A DNA stretch of 64,000 nt. Source: Parasalinivibrio latis. Lineage in GTDB: Bacteria > Pseudomonadota > Gammaproteobacteria > Enterobacterales > Vibrionaceae. Below the pieces are notes generated by a model. It did no database searches, had not been told where the DNA came from, and saw nothing but the letters and a program-made list of their open reading frames with translations. How positions within the stretch are numbered: position 1 is the first letter of the stretch; the number at the start of each line of letters is the position of its first letter. The stretch spans positions 124,001-188,000 of the forward strand of contig NZ_CP098812.1 of the NCBI RefSeq assembly GCF_036825535.1, read 5' to 3'. This document shows positions 16,802-25,624 of this stretch, one piece after another. The position numbers and the translations under genes were made by a program.

Positions 16802-17925
16802 TGAAGATGACCAAGTTACGAATTTTCCGCTGGCTGGTGCCCGTTATGGTGGCACTGGCTGCTTTTGACGCCTGTGCCCGTCCACTGATGAGCCTGGTGG
16901 ATATCCGGGGTATCCGGGAAAACCAGCTGGTGGGCTACGGCCTGGTAGTTGGCCTGAGCGGTACCGGTGACAAGAGCCAGACCAAGTTTACCCAGCAGTC
17001 GATCAAGAACATGCTCAACCAGTTCGGTGTCAAGCTGCCGGCGAATGTTGATCCCAAGCTCAAGAACGTGGCGGCCGTGGCGGTAAATGCCACACTGATG
17101 CCGATGGCAAGCAAGGGGCAGGAGCTGGATGTGACGGTTTCCTCCATCGGTGATGCCAAAAGCCTGCGTGGCGGTACCCTGTTGATGACCCCTCTGAAAG
17201 GTGCGGACGGCCAGATTTATGCCATGGCCCAGGGCAACCTGGTGGTTGGTGGCGTACAGGCCCAGGGCAGCAGCGGCTCGGGCATTACCATCAATATCCC
17301 GACAGCCGGCCTTATTCCGAACGGCGCAATTATCGAGCGTGAAATACCGAGCTCTTTCTCCACCTCGCCGGATGTGGTGCTGAACCTCAAGATCCCGAAC
17401 TTCAATACCGCCCGCAACATTGAAAAGGCCATCAACAAAGTGTTTGGCCCGGATGTGGCGACAGCGGAAAACCTGGCGCGTATCAAAGTGCGCGCACCAC
17501 TGGATGCCAGCCAGCGCGTCACCTTCCTTGCTATGCTCGAAGACCTGGATGTGAAGGAAGGCCCACGCCCGGCGCGTGTAGTGTTCAATGCCCGTACCGG
17601 CACCATTGTGGTGGGCAAGGACGTACGGATCCATACCGCCGCGGTCAGCCACGGCAACCTTACCGTGCGGGTGGTGGAAAAATCCAATGTCAGCCAACCC
17701 AATGCGTTCGCCAAGGGCAAGACCACGGTGACGCCGGATTCTGATGTCTCTATTGATGAGGAGCACGGCAAGGTCTTTATCTGGCCGGAAAGCAAAAAAG
17801 GCACGTCCCTGCAAACGCTGGTGGAAGCGGTAAACAGCCTGGGTGCGTCACCAAGTGACCTGATGTCTATCCTGATAGCGCTGGATGAAGCCGGTGCCCT
17901 TGACGGTGAACTGGTAATTATCTGA
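16801..17925 (+). CDS. flgI: Flagellar P-ring protein FlgI
   Basis: A 374-residue FlgI with a cleavable signal peptide (LVPVMVALAAFDACA) followed by the highly conserved mature start RPLMSLVDIRGIRENQL. It assembles the periplasmic P ring with help from FlgA. One-base overlaps with both flgH and flgJ indicate tight coupling. Confidence 0.97.
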   Translation: MKMTKLRIFRWLVPVMVALAAFDACARPLMSLVDIRGIRENQLVGYGLVVGLSGTGDKSQTKFTQQSIKNMLNQFGVKLPANVDPKLKNVAAVAVNATLMPMASKGQELDVTVSSIGDAKSLRGGTLLMTPLKGADGQIYAMAQGNLVVGGVQAQGSSGSGITINIPTAGLIPNGAIIEREIPSSFSTSPDVVLNLKIPNFNTARNIEKAINKVFGPDVATAENLARIKVRAPLDASQRVTFLAMLEDLDVKEGPRPARVVFNARTGTIVVGKDVRIHTAAVSHGNLTVRVVEKSNVSQPNAFAKGKTTVTPDSDVSIDEEHGKVFIWPESKKGTSLQTLVEAVNSLGASPSDLMSILIALDEAGALDGELVII

Positions 17926-18485
17926 TGAAAGTGCAGGAAAATGACAACCCGGGCCTGTTCAATGACGTACATGGCCTGAACAACATCAAGGCCAACCCGG
18001 ACAAGGCTGCGGCGCTTCGTGAGGCATCCGGCCAGTTTGAGGCGCTGTTCCTCCAGTCGGTGCTCAAGCACATGCGCCAGGCAAGCGATGCACTGGCAGA
18101 CGAAGACGGCGCCCTGTTCAACAGCCGCCAGCAGAAATTTTACCGCAGCATGTTTGACAGCCAGCTGGCGGTGGAAATGAGCCAGCGTCAGAGCCTCGGC
18201 ATTGCCGACATGCTGGTGCGCCAGCTTGGGCAGCACGAAGCATTTAAGCCCCATGGGCAGGTGGTCGCTTTGGATAAACAAAGCGTGACAGCAGGGCCGT
18301 TACAGACAACATCCTGCCCGGAGGATACCGTTGCCATGAGCCCGGTCCCGTCCGGTATCCAGCCCCGCTGGCTGGCAGACACAGCCCCGCTGTCACTTCA
18401 AATCAAGTCTGGACGCCAGGGGATCCCCGCCTTTGAGGATGACCTGCTGACCGGCGAACACCCAGCTGATGGCGAACTCCTATGA
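17925..18485 (+). CDS. flgJ: Rod-capping protein FlgJ, single-domain form without muramidase domain
   Basis: A 186-residue protein. Residues about 20-105 match the FlgJ N-terminal rod-cap domain (ASGQFEALFLQSVLKHMRQA, FYRSMFDSQLAVEMSQR). In enterics FlgJ has about 313 residues and carries a C-terminal glucosaminidase domain that opens the peptidoglycan; here the last 80 residues are a Pro/Ser-rich tail with no such domain. It should therefore cap the rod but not cut the wall. It overlaps flgK by four bases. Confidence 0.9.
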   Translation: MKVQENDNPGLFNDVHGLNNIKANPDKAAALREASGQFEALFLQSVLKHMRQASDALADEDGALFNSRQQKFYRSMFDSQLAVEMSQRQSLGIADMLVRQLGQHEAFKPHGQVVALDKQSVTAGPLQTTSCPEDTVAMSPVPSGIQPRWLADTAPLSLQIKSGRQGIPAFEDDLLTGEHPADGELL

Positions 18486-19894
18486 GCTTATTTAACATCG
18501 GGCTTTCCGGCCTCAACGCGGCCAATACCGGCCTGTCGGTGACCGGCCATAACGTGGCCAACGTACTGACACCCGGCTACAGCCGCGAGCGTGTGGGGCT
18601 GACCTCACAGGTAAGCGGTTCAGGCATGGGCGATGGCGTACACGTTTCCAATGTCGAGCGTGTAGCAGACAGTTACCTGCAACTGCAAATCCAGCGCCAG
18701 CGTGCCGGGTTTGGTTTCCAGCAGGTCAACCAGCAGTACATGAGCAAGGCCGAACACCTTCTTAACAGCGACAGCACCAGTATCAGCGCCGGGCTGGACC
18801 GTTATTATGCGGCCCTCAACGAAGCCTCGGCGCAGCCGCAGGATATTGCCCACCGCCAGACCATCATCAGCCAGAGCCAGTCTATGGTGCGCCGGTTCAA
18901 CAATATGAGCGCGCAACTGGAGAGCCAGAGCAATCAAGTCAATGGCCAGCTTGACGCTGCCGTGTCTGATGCCAACACCATGCTCGCCAGCATTGCCAGT
19001 ATGAACCGTAGTATCCGTGATGCCGGTGAGAATGCCGACAAGATGACAACGCTGCAGGATGCCCGCGACGATGCGCTGTCCAAGCTGTCATCGATGATGG
19101 AAGTGCACACCACCTACAATCAGGATGGTACTGTCTCTGTGACTCTGGATCAGGGCCAGCCCCTGGTGAACGGTGATACCGCCGGTAAGCTGGTGCAGGG
19201 CAAGGATGGTTCCATGACCCTGCAGACCGGGAACAGCCGGTTTGGCCTGAATGACAATGTCGGCGGTACCATTGGCGGGCTGATGCACTACCGTGACGGC
19301 CAGCTGAAAGACCTTCAGCAGGATCTGGATGTGATGGCATACAGTTTCGCCAACCAGTTCAATGACCAGCATGTCAAAGGGACAGATCTTGACGGCAACC
19401 CGGGCAAGCCGTTGTTTGGCGGTGTAGACCAGATTGAAGGGGCCGCCAAGCGTCTTAACCTGCAAGTCAATGACCCGCGTGCACTGGCGCTTGCCGGTAC
19501 CGGGACGTCCGCCGCGCCTGGCAACAGCGACAACCTGCAGGCAATGATAGCCCTGAAAAACACCAATCTGAGTGTGGATACCAGCAAGCTGCCAGCCGGT
19601 GAGGCTGACACCTACAAAAATGCCATTGGCGTAGTGACCGGCAAGCCGCTTTATGGCGTTTATACCGGCCTGACCGGTGACTGGGCTATCCAGACCGCAC
19701 AATTCAAAGCAGATACCGATGCAGCAAAAGACCTGGTGAAGCAGGCTGAAAGCGACCGCGAAAGTGTCAGCGGTGTCAACCTGGATGAGGAAGCGGTCAA
19801 TATTATGACCTACACCCAGATGTACCAGGCCAACTCCAAAGTGATTTCCACCGCGCAGCGCCTGCTGGATATCACCATGAACATGTTTAACTGA
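18482..19894 (+). CDS. flgK: Hook-filament junction protein FlgK (HAP1)
   Basis: A 470-residue FlgK. It has the N-terminal hook-family motif (LSVTGHNVANVLTPGYSRER), a long helical region, and the C-terminal signature (VNLDEEAVNIMTYTQMYQA) ending in a flagellin-like D0 helix. It forms the first junction layer between hook and filament and depends on FlgN for export. It starts within the flgJ stop. Confidence 0.96.
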   Translation: MSLFNIGLSGLNAANTGLSVTGHNVANVLTPGYSRERVGLTSQVSGSGMGDGVHVSNVERVADSYLQLQIQRQRAGFGFQQVNQQYMSKAEHLLNSDSTSISAGLDRYYAALNEASAQPQDIAHRQTIISQSQSMVRRFNNMSAQLESQSNQVNGQLDAAVSDANTMLASIASMNRSIRDAGENADKMTTLQDARDDALSKLSSMMEVHTTYNQDGTVSVTLDQGQPLVNGDTAGKLVQGKDGSMTLQTGNSRFGLNDNVGGTIGGLMHYRDGQLKDLQQDLDVMAYSFANQFNDQHVKGTDLDGNPGKPLFGGVDQIEGAAKRLNLQVNDPRALALAGTGTSAAPGNSDNLQAMIALKNTNLSVDTSKLPAGEADTYKNAIGVVTGKPLYGVYTGLTGDWAIQTAQFKADTDAAKDLVKQAESDRESVSGVNLDEEAVNIMTYTQMYQANSKVISTAQRLLDITMNMFN

Positions 19895-19909
19895 CGGCAG
19901 GGTTAGCGT

Positions 19910-20830
19910 ATGCGTTTAAGTTCCGCCCAACTTAACAACATCATGCAGTCAAGTATGGAAACGTCCACTGCCGGGTTTAACCGCACCATCGAACAGATGG
20001 GCGCGCACAAGCGCATCCTTGAACCGTCGGATGATCCGCTCGGTTCGGTGCAAGTGATGATGCTGAAGCGCGAGCAGGCAAACATCGACCAATTCCAGAA
20101 GAACATTACCAACCTCAGCGCCCAGCTTGGCCAGACAGAATCTGAACTTGATTCCTCTAACAATGGCCTGCTGCGAGCCCAGGAGTTGGTGACCGGTGTG
20201 CTGAATGCCAGCAACAGTTCAGAAGGCGGCCGCAAGGCCATCGCCACTGAACTGCAGGGAATTCTCGACCAGATGGTCAATACGGCAAACAGCAAAAACC
20301 CCAATGGGGACTACATTTTTTCCGGTACCCAGACGTCAACCAAGCCGGTTGCGCTGGATGCCAGCGGGAAATATGTCTACCAGGGCAATGACGAACAGCG
20401 TATGGTGTCGGTCGATGAATCGATGACAGTGCCTTCCAACCAGACTGCCAATGCCATCTATTTTGGTGGCAAGGCCGATGGAAGCGACATCTTCAACACA
20501 CTTGCCGGTGTGATTAAGGATTTGCGCGATCCAGACGTATCCGGTCAGGCGCTGGTACAGTCTGTGACTGATGCCCAGGTGAACCTCAAGGGAACCCTTG
20601 GGGATATGACTGAAGTACTGACTGATATCGGCGGCCAGCGCGCATCACTGGACCGGGTTACCGGTGCCCATGAGGACAATAAGCTGATCAACAAAGGCTT
20701 GATCAGTGACGTGGAAGACCTCGACTACAGTGATGCAATCCTGAAGATGAATACCGAAATGGCGGCGTTGCAGGCAACCCAGATGTCCTACACAAAGATC
20801 CAGAGCCTGTCGCTGTTTAAGATGATGTAA
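19910..20830 (+). CDS. flgL: Hook-filament junction protein FlgL (HAP3)
   Basis: A 306-residue FlgL. Flagellin-type D0/D1 helices are present at the N-terminus (IEQMGAHKRILEPSDDPLGS) and C-terminus (MNTEMAALQATQMSYTKIQS). The central region has GDYIFSGTQT, typical of FlgL. It forms the second junction layer. It lies 15 bases after flgK and 19 bases before the LafW-like gene. Confidence 0.95.
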   Translation: MRLSSAQLNNIMQSSMETSTAGFNRTIEQMGAHKRILEPSDDPLGSVQVMMLKREQANIDQFQKNITNLSAQLGQTESELDSSNNGLLRAQELVTGVLNASNSSEGGRKAIATELQGILDQMVNTANSKNPNGDYIFSGTQTSTKPVALDASGKYVYQGNDEQRMVSVDESMTVPSNQTANAIYFGGKADGSDIFNTLAGVIKDLRDPDVSGQALVQSVTDAQVNLKGTLGDMTEVLTDIGGQRASLDRVTGAHEDNKLINKGLISDVEDLDYSDAILKMNTEMAALQATQMSYTKIQSLSLFKMM

Positions 20831-20849
20831 CCCAGAAAAAGAGTCCGTT

Positions 20850-21944
20850 GTGGTCAATCACGTTACCTCCAGCCTTGGTGCACTGAAATCCGGCGACAGC
20901 ACCAAAGCTGACCGGGTCAGTCGCCAGCAGCCCGCCGTCCCCGTCAAACAAAGTGCGCGCGCGGCTTCCTCAAAGGAGAAAAAGCAGGACGCTTCACAAC
21001 TGCCTGTCAGCAGCCACCGCAGCCAGTTGATGCAGACCTCAGCTGCCCATCAGCAGGCAGCCCATATTGAAAGCATGGAAAAGGCGCTCAAAGACGCGGC
21101 AGAAATGCTGGAGCAGATGCGCCATCTTGGCCGGCGTATGCTCCAGGCCCAGGAAGGCAAGAAAAAGCAGCTCCAGCAGTCGCTTCATCAGCTTAAAAGC
21201 CGCTTGAACAAACTGGTCAATGAGACAAAGTATGATGGTGAAAAGCTGGTTAACCACGACCTCACCCCGCATTATCGCGGAGAGAAATCAACGTCCTCAT
21301 TTTCCCTTAAGGGGCTGAAAATCCAGGGTTGGCGCAGCCAGGACGAAGTGCTTCGTTTCCAGTTTGATGCCGGTAAACCGAGCTCGGTACGTGCCCGTAT
21401 TGAAGCCGGTGATACCCCGCGTGAAGTGGCGGACAAGCTCAACCAGGCGCTGTCCCCTAGGGAGATCCAGGTTGATCTCGACAAATACGGTGAGCTGAGC
21501 TTCAACGTGGATAAAAGCCGGTGGCCGGAAGTACGCCACGGTGTGTGGATGTCCGGCAATGGGCAGATGATGCCTGCCGGCAACCCGGTGAAGCTCAGGG
21601 CTGAACCCCATGACAAACAGGCTGCTGATGTTGCGGAGCTGGAATTCGGCAAGCCGGAAACCACCCGTAAGGCACTGGCTGATATCGAGCGCCTGCTGCA
21701 AAAAGTGCAGCGTGCGTTGCAGGAAATTGAGCGCCGCCAGACCCAGACAGCGGCAGAGCTTGAACGTGTGGCTTCCAGCCAAAAAAGCCGTTCTGTGGTG
21801 GTTAATGCCAGCGGAAACCTGGAAATGTCCTGGCTGGATGCGCCGGAAAATGTCTCCATGCACTTGGTAAAAAATGCTGTCCCAACCTTACTGGCCCAGG
21901 CCAATGCAACCCGTCAGAACGTGGTGGCATTGCTGGAGAAGTAA
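20850..21944 (+). CDS. Flagellin-like / hook-associated protein, LafW-like (tentative)
   Basis: A 364-residue protein starting at GTG 20850. No standard flagellar protein fits it exactly. Residues about 70-135 form a coiled coil ending LNKLVNETKYDGEKLVN, strongly resembling the flagellin D1 segment that reads NRIxxxTxYNGxKLL. Near residues 275-315 a second helical segment resembles the flagellin C-terminal D1 helix. The conserved D0 ends of flagellin are missing. It sits between flgL and the flagellin gene; in the E. coli Flag-2 system that place is held by lafW, described as a putative hook-associated protein. Same function is inferred from place and fold only. Confidence 0.6.
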   Translation: MVNHVTSSLGALKSGDSTKADRVSRQQPAVPVKQSARAASSKEKKQDASQLPVSSHRSQLMQTSAAHQQAAHIESMEKALKDAAEMLEQMRHLGRRMLQAQEGKKKQLQQSLHQLKSRLNKLVNETKYDGEKLVNHDLTPHYRGEKSTSSFSLKGLKIQGWRSQDEVLRFQFDAGKPSSVRARIEAGDTPREVADKLNQALSPREIQVDLDKYGELSFNVDKSRWPEVRHGVWMSGNGQMMPAGNPVKLRAEPHDKQAADVAELEFGKPETTRKALADIERLLQKVQRALQEIERRQTQTAAELERVASSQKSRSVVVNASGNLEMSWLDAPENVSMHLVKNAVPTLLAQANATRQNVVALLEK

Positions 21945-21980
21945 ACTTTTTGAAGTGTTGAGTACCAGAGTGTTGAATGA

Positions 21981-22007
21981 AGAGCGGAGTCATCCGCTCT
22001 TTGTTTG
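21981..22007 (+). terminator. Rho-independent terminator after flgKL-lafW
   Basis: Perfect 8-base stem AGAGCGGA/TCCGCTCT with a GTCA loop, followed by TTGTTT. It ends the long flg operon and separates it from lafA. Confidence 0.8.
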
Positions 22008-22052
22008 TCCGGCCAATGCGACAAAAAAGAATCTTCCCCATCCAAAAATAAT

Positions 22053-22079
22053 TCAACTTTCCATTTAAGCCATCAATAA
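22053..22079 (+). promoter_or_regulatory. Sigma-28-type promoter of lafA
   Basis: TCAACTTT and ATCAATAA are separated by 11 bases, the spacing of the sigma-28 consensus TAAAGTTT-N11-GCCGATAA; six of eight and five of eight positions match. Transcription would start near 22087, giving an 87-base leader before lafA. It fits control by FliA/LafS and FlgM. Confidence 0.5.
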
Positions 22080-22173
22080 AAACGGTCGTTTTACCTCACC
22101 AGAAGCTATTTAATTCGGTTCGATGGCCATTGTGCCGCTGACGGACCCAATCACTGCGACGAGGATTAGACTC

Positions 22174-23442
22174 ATGTCAATGACCATCAATACCAACGTT
22201 CCTTCGCTGAGCGCTCAACGTGCCCTGCTGCACACCCAGGGTTCACTGGATACTTCACTGCAACGCCTGTCTACTGGCCTGCGTATCAACAGCGCAAAAG
22301 ACGACGCTGCTGGCCTGCAAATCGCAACCCGCATGTCTTCTCAGATCAACGGTCTGAAAGTAGCAAGCCGCAACGCTAACGACGGTATCTCTATGGCGCA
22401 AACTGCTGAAGGTGCACTGAAAGAGTACACCAACATCCTGCAGCGTATGCGTGACCTGGGCGTTCAGTCTAAGAACGGTACCAACTCTACTGCTGACCGT
22501 GCAGCCCTGAACAAAGAGTACCAGGCGCTGAACAAGGAACTGAACCGCATTACTGAAACCACTACCTACGGCAGTGGTGAGAAGCTGTTCGCGACCCTGT
22601 CTGGCAAAGGTGTTAACTTCCAGGTTGGTGCAAACGTAGACAAAGCTGACCCAGCAGCTGCTTCTGCAGATGTTGCTACTTCAGTTGTAACTGATGCTCT
22701 GCAAGACATGGGCTTCTCAACTACAACTCAAGGCCTGAAGGACTTCGGTACCGCTCTGGCTGCAATGAAAAAGATCACTGTAAGTGCTTCTGCTCACACC
22801 GGTTCAGCCGCTAACCTGAGCGCAGCTGACGCCACAGCGGTAAAAGACCAACTGGACAAGATGGGTATCCAGTACACAGCAACAGCTAACGCGACTACTC
22901 CTGCAAACACTGACATTGCTCTGGATGCCACTAACGGTGCCAAGCTGGAAAAAGCACTGGCTGTAGGCAACGCACTGGATTCTTTTGTAGACCAGAGCGC
23001 TGGTACCCTGACCGGTATCACTGCCAGCACTGATGTTAGCACACTGACTACTGCAATGACTGCAGCAGACATGAATGTGAGCCTGGATCCAAACGTTATC
23101 AACGTCACTGTAGACAGCTCTGCACTGGATACTTCAGCTCTGGGCGACATTATGTCTGAAGATGATGCCGGTGCAGCAATCGGTGCAATCGACAACCTGA
23201 TTGCCAATGTTGGTTCAGTACGTGCGACCCTGGGTGCAACCCAGAACCGTTTCGACTCTACCATCAACAACCTGGGCAACATTGGTGAAAACATGACTGC
23301 AGCCCGTGGCCGCATCATGGATGCTGACATCGCTGCAGAAGCTGCCAACATGACCAAGCAGAACACCATGATGCAAGCTGGCATCACTGTTCTGTCTCAG
23401 GCCAACCAAATGCCAGGTATGGTTGCTCAGCTGCTGCGCTAA
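22174..23442 (+). CDS. lafA: Lateral flagellin LafA
   Basis: A 422-residue flagellin. The N-terminal D0/D1 region (MTINTNVPSLSAQRALL, SLQRLSTGLRINSAKDDAAG) and the C-terminal D0 helix (NMTKQNTMMQAGITVLSQAN) are conserved; the middle domain is Ala/Thr-rich and variable. It is the filament subunit, exported with FliS. The start at 22174 has GAGGA eight bases upstream; an in-frame ATG at 22123 lies in the leader and is rejected. Codon choice (many GCT, GGT, GTT, ACT) differs from the GC-rich neighbours and fits very high expression. Confidence 0.96.
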   Translation: MSMTINTNVPSLSAQRALLHTQGSLDTSLQRLSTGLRINSAKDDAAGLQIATRMSSQINGLKVASRNANDGISMAQTAEGALKEYTNILQRMRDLGVQSKNGTNSTADRAALNKEYQALNKELNRITETTTYGSGEKLFATLSGKGVNFQVGANVDKADPAAASADVATSVVTDALQDMGFSTTTQGLKDFGTALAAMKKITVSASAHTGSAANLSAADATAVKDQLDKMGIQYTATANATTPANTDIALDATNGAKLEKALAVGNALDSFVDQSAGTLTGITASTDVSTLTTAMTAADMNVSLDPNVINVTVDSSALDTSALGDIMSEDDAGAAIGAIDNLIANVGSVRATLGATQNRFDSTINNLGNIGENMTAARGRIMDADIAAEAANMTKQNTMMQAGITVLSQANQMPGMVAQLLR

Positions 23443-23461
23443 GTTTTCCGTACCAGGACAG

Positions 23462-23516
23462 AAGGCGGCATTCTCCGCCGCCTTTTTCGACAAGCGGAAG
23501 TTTTACTTCCGCTTTG
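23462..23516 (+). terminator. Tandem terminators after lafA
   Basis: The first stem AAGGCGGC/GCCGCCTT (23462-23484) is followed by TTT; a second stem AAGCGGAAGT/ACTTCCGCTT (23492-23514) is followed by TGTTTTTATTT. Two terminators in a row fit a very strongly transcribed flagellin gene. Confidence 0.85.
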
Positions 23517-23554
23517 TTTTTATTTGCCTCCCTTATAAATCAGTATCTTATTAT

Positions 23555-23570
23555 TGGCGTATTTTTTGCT
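23555..23570 (+). promoter_or_regulatory. Sigma-54 promoter of the fliD operon
   Basis: TGGCGTATTTTTTGCT has GG and GC exactly ten bases apart and an intact TTGCT -12 element. The start of transcription would be near 23581. It precedes fliDSTKLA-motAB, so FliA would be made under LafK/sigma-54 control. Confidence 0.75.
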
Positions 23571-23572
23571 TT

Positions 23573-23613
23573 CGCTTTGCATCCGTATGGGTGTTCCTCA
23601 CGGATGCAAAGCG
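23573..23613. repeat. Perfect 14-base inverted repeat at the fliD transcription start
   Basis: CGCTTTGCATCCGT (23573-23586) and its exact reverse complement (23600-23613) are separated by 13 bases. No T-run follows, so it is not a terminator. It lies just downstream of the sigma-54 promoter, where some flagellar sigma-54 activators of Vibrio (FlrC) are known to bind. An operator or enhancer for LafK is the leading guess; a leader hairpin from read-through is the alternative. Confidence 0.7.
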
Positions 23614-23646
23614 GTAGTAACCGGCAGAGCGCCAGGAGTAGTAGCG

Positions 23647-25209
23647 ATGTTAATAACAGGTATGGGCTCAGGCATGGATTATGAATCCATGATCAATGCC
23701 ATCGTCGGGGCAGAACGCGCGCCCGAGGATAACCAGCTTAACCGTGAGGAAGCACAGAACCAGGCTGAACTCGGTGCACTGCAAAAAATCCAGTCCACTA
23801 TCAACAGCTTCAGGGACACGGTCGAGAGCCTCGATTCAACCCGGGAGATTTCCAAGCTCAAATCGTCAGTGTCAGATGACACTGTGCTTGGCGCATCTGT
23901 AGACGGTTCAGCGGTCAGTGGCGAATACAATTTCAACGTGACGCAACTGGCAACCGCGCAGCGTGACCAACTGGTGTCATTGAGTAAAGACGGCACCCTG
24001 AAAAGCGGTACTGTCGGCTTTACTGCAGGCGGGAAAACCGTTTCCGTAGATACGGCAAAACTCGCCACAAAACTGGCGAATGATGCAACGCAGGATAAAG
24101 CGGATCACCGTACCAATACGCTCAAGCGCATTGCAGAACAATACAAGTTGGATACCAAGGAAACCGGCTGGGAGAGCAAGGCTGAAGATATCCTGACCAA
24201 CAAGGATAATGCCGACTTTGATGCCGACCGTCTCAAAAGCTACCAGGATACCCAGAAACGCTACGACGACACCCTTGATCGGCTGAAAAACCAGGGGGTC
24301 ACCCTGGAAGAAGTACAGGATGCGATCAATGGTGATGCGAACAATGACGGCCTTAAAGCGACACTTGTCCGTTCAGGCGAGACCGTCAGCCTGGTACTGA
24401 ATGCCAAAGGCACGGGAACGGCCAATGCGTTCACCGTTGCTGACAATACGGCAACTCCTTTGGTGGCTGGTAAGGGAACCATTACCGGCAACCACCAGCA
24501 GATTCAGGGCGGTCAGGATGCCAAGGTTGAATTCGGTTCGATGAAGCTGACGTCATCTTCCAACCGGATGGATAATGTCATTGATGGCATGACCCTGACG
24601 CTGAAAAAAACCGGCAAGGTGAACGTCAATGTTGAGCAGGACCGTTCAGCCGTCAGCGAAACAGTGAAGAAGTTTGTCGACAGCTATAACGCGGTGATGG
24701 AAACCGTAAACACATACTCCAAGTCGTCTGAGCAATCTGCAGCCATTCTGGCCGGTGATGCCGGAGTGCGCAGCCTGGTTTCCCGGATGCGCGAGGCACT
24801 GGGTAAAGAGTATGACGCATCGACGTTTAAAACCCTGTCCCAGCTGGGCGTGACAACCACACAGCAGGGAACACTGGAACTGGACCAGGGCAAGCTCGAC
24901 AAAGCCCTGGATGACGATTTCGATGCAGTATCCAAGCTGTTTGCCGGTGATCCTCTGGATGACACCAAGCCGGGCCTGATGAGCGGCATGATGACAGTGC
25001 TGGATTCTTACCATAAGAATGGCGGCCTGTTTGACCAGCGTATGGATCGTATCAAGTACGAAGACCAGCAGATTGTGAAAGACCGCGAGGACCTGGACCA
25101 GCGCATGCTGGCACGTACCAATTCCCTGCGTGATTACTACGCCAAGATGGACACCAAAATCGGCAGTATGAACCAGACCAAAAGCATGCTGGTCGGCCTG
25201 TTGAGATAA
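23647..25209 (+). CDS. fliD: Flagellar filament cap protein FliD (HAP2, LafB)
   Basis: A 520-residue FliD. It begins MLITGMGSGMDYESMINAI, has the FliD N-terminal domain (QKIQSTINSFRDTVESL) and the C-terminal domain (VKKFVDSYNAVMETVNTY, MRDLDQR-like end region). It caps the filament tip and promotes flagellin folding. The start at 23647 is supported by AGGAG eight bases upstream; an upstream in-frame extension overlaps the promoter and palindrome. It is first in fliDSTKLA-motAB. Confidence 0.94.
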   Translation: MLITGMGSGMDYESMINAIVGAERAPEDNQLNREEAQNQAELGALQKIQSTINSFRDTVESLDSTREISKLKSSVSDDTVLGASVDGSAVSGEYNFNVTQLATAQRDQLVSLSKDGTLKSGTVGFTAGGKTVSVDTAKLATKLANDATQDKADHRTNTLKRIAEQYKLDTKETGWESKAEDILTNKDNADFDADRLKSYQDTQKRYDDTLDRLKNQGVTLEEVQDAINGDANNDGLKATLVRSGETVSLVLNAKGTGTANAFTVADNTATPLVAGKGTITGNHQQIQGGQDAKVEFGSMKLTSSSNRMDNVIDGMTLTLKKTGKVNVNVEQDRSAVSETVKKFVDSYNAVMETVNTYSKSSEQSAAILAGDAGVRSLVSRMREALGKEYDASTFKTLSQLGVTTTQQGTLELDQGKLDKALDDDFDAVSKLFAGDPLDDTKPGLMSGMMTVLDSYHKNGGLFDQRMDRIKYEDQQIVKDREDLDQRMLARTNSLRDYYAKMDTKIGSMNQTKSMLVGLLR

Positions 25210-25222
25210 GTTAGGTAACACC

Positions 25223-25624
25223 ATGTACAACCAAGAAGGCCTTGGCGCCTACCAACATTCCCAAAACCATGCCCAGGCGGCGTCGGCAAGCCCACACCGC
25301 CTGATCCAGATGCTGCTTGAAGGCCTGCTGGAGAACCTGAGCCGTGCCCGCGGTTACATGGAACGCGGCCAGATTGCCGACAAAGGCATGACCGTTTCAA
25401 AGTGCCTCGACATCCTCAACGGCCTGAGTTCAGTGCTGGATGAAGATAAAGGCGGAGAAGTGACCCAGGATCTCCTGCGCCTCTATGACTACTGTGGCCG
25501 TCGCCTGTTCAAGGCCAACCTCAACAACGAAATTGAGGGGATTGATGAGGTTCACCGCCTTATCAGTGAAATTCTGGAAGGCTGGGTGGTACTGAAACCG
25601 GAAAAGGTTGAGGTCGCCAAGTGA
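25223..25624 (+). CDS. fliS: Flagellin export chaperone FliS (LafC)
   Basis: A 133-residue FliS with the family pattern: YQHSQNHAQAASASPHRLIQMLLEGLLENL near the N-terminus (quoted in part), then a four-helix bundle with LYDYCGRRLFKANLNNE. It binds the flagellin C-terminus and prevents early polymerisation. It overlaps fliT by four bases (GTGA). Confidence 0.95.
   Translation: MYNQEGLGAYQHSQNHAQAASASPHRLIQMLLEGLLENLSRARGYMERGQIADKGMTVSKCLDILNGLSSVLDEDKGGEVTQDLLRLYDYCGRRLFKANLNNEIEGIDEVHRLISEILEGWVVLKPEKVEVAK

Noticed and set aside
16816..18281. Long minus-strand frames opposite flgI and flgJ
   Set aside because: They mirror conserved genes and translate to low-complexity sequence; GC-rich coding DNA often leaves the opposite strand open.
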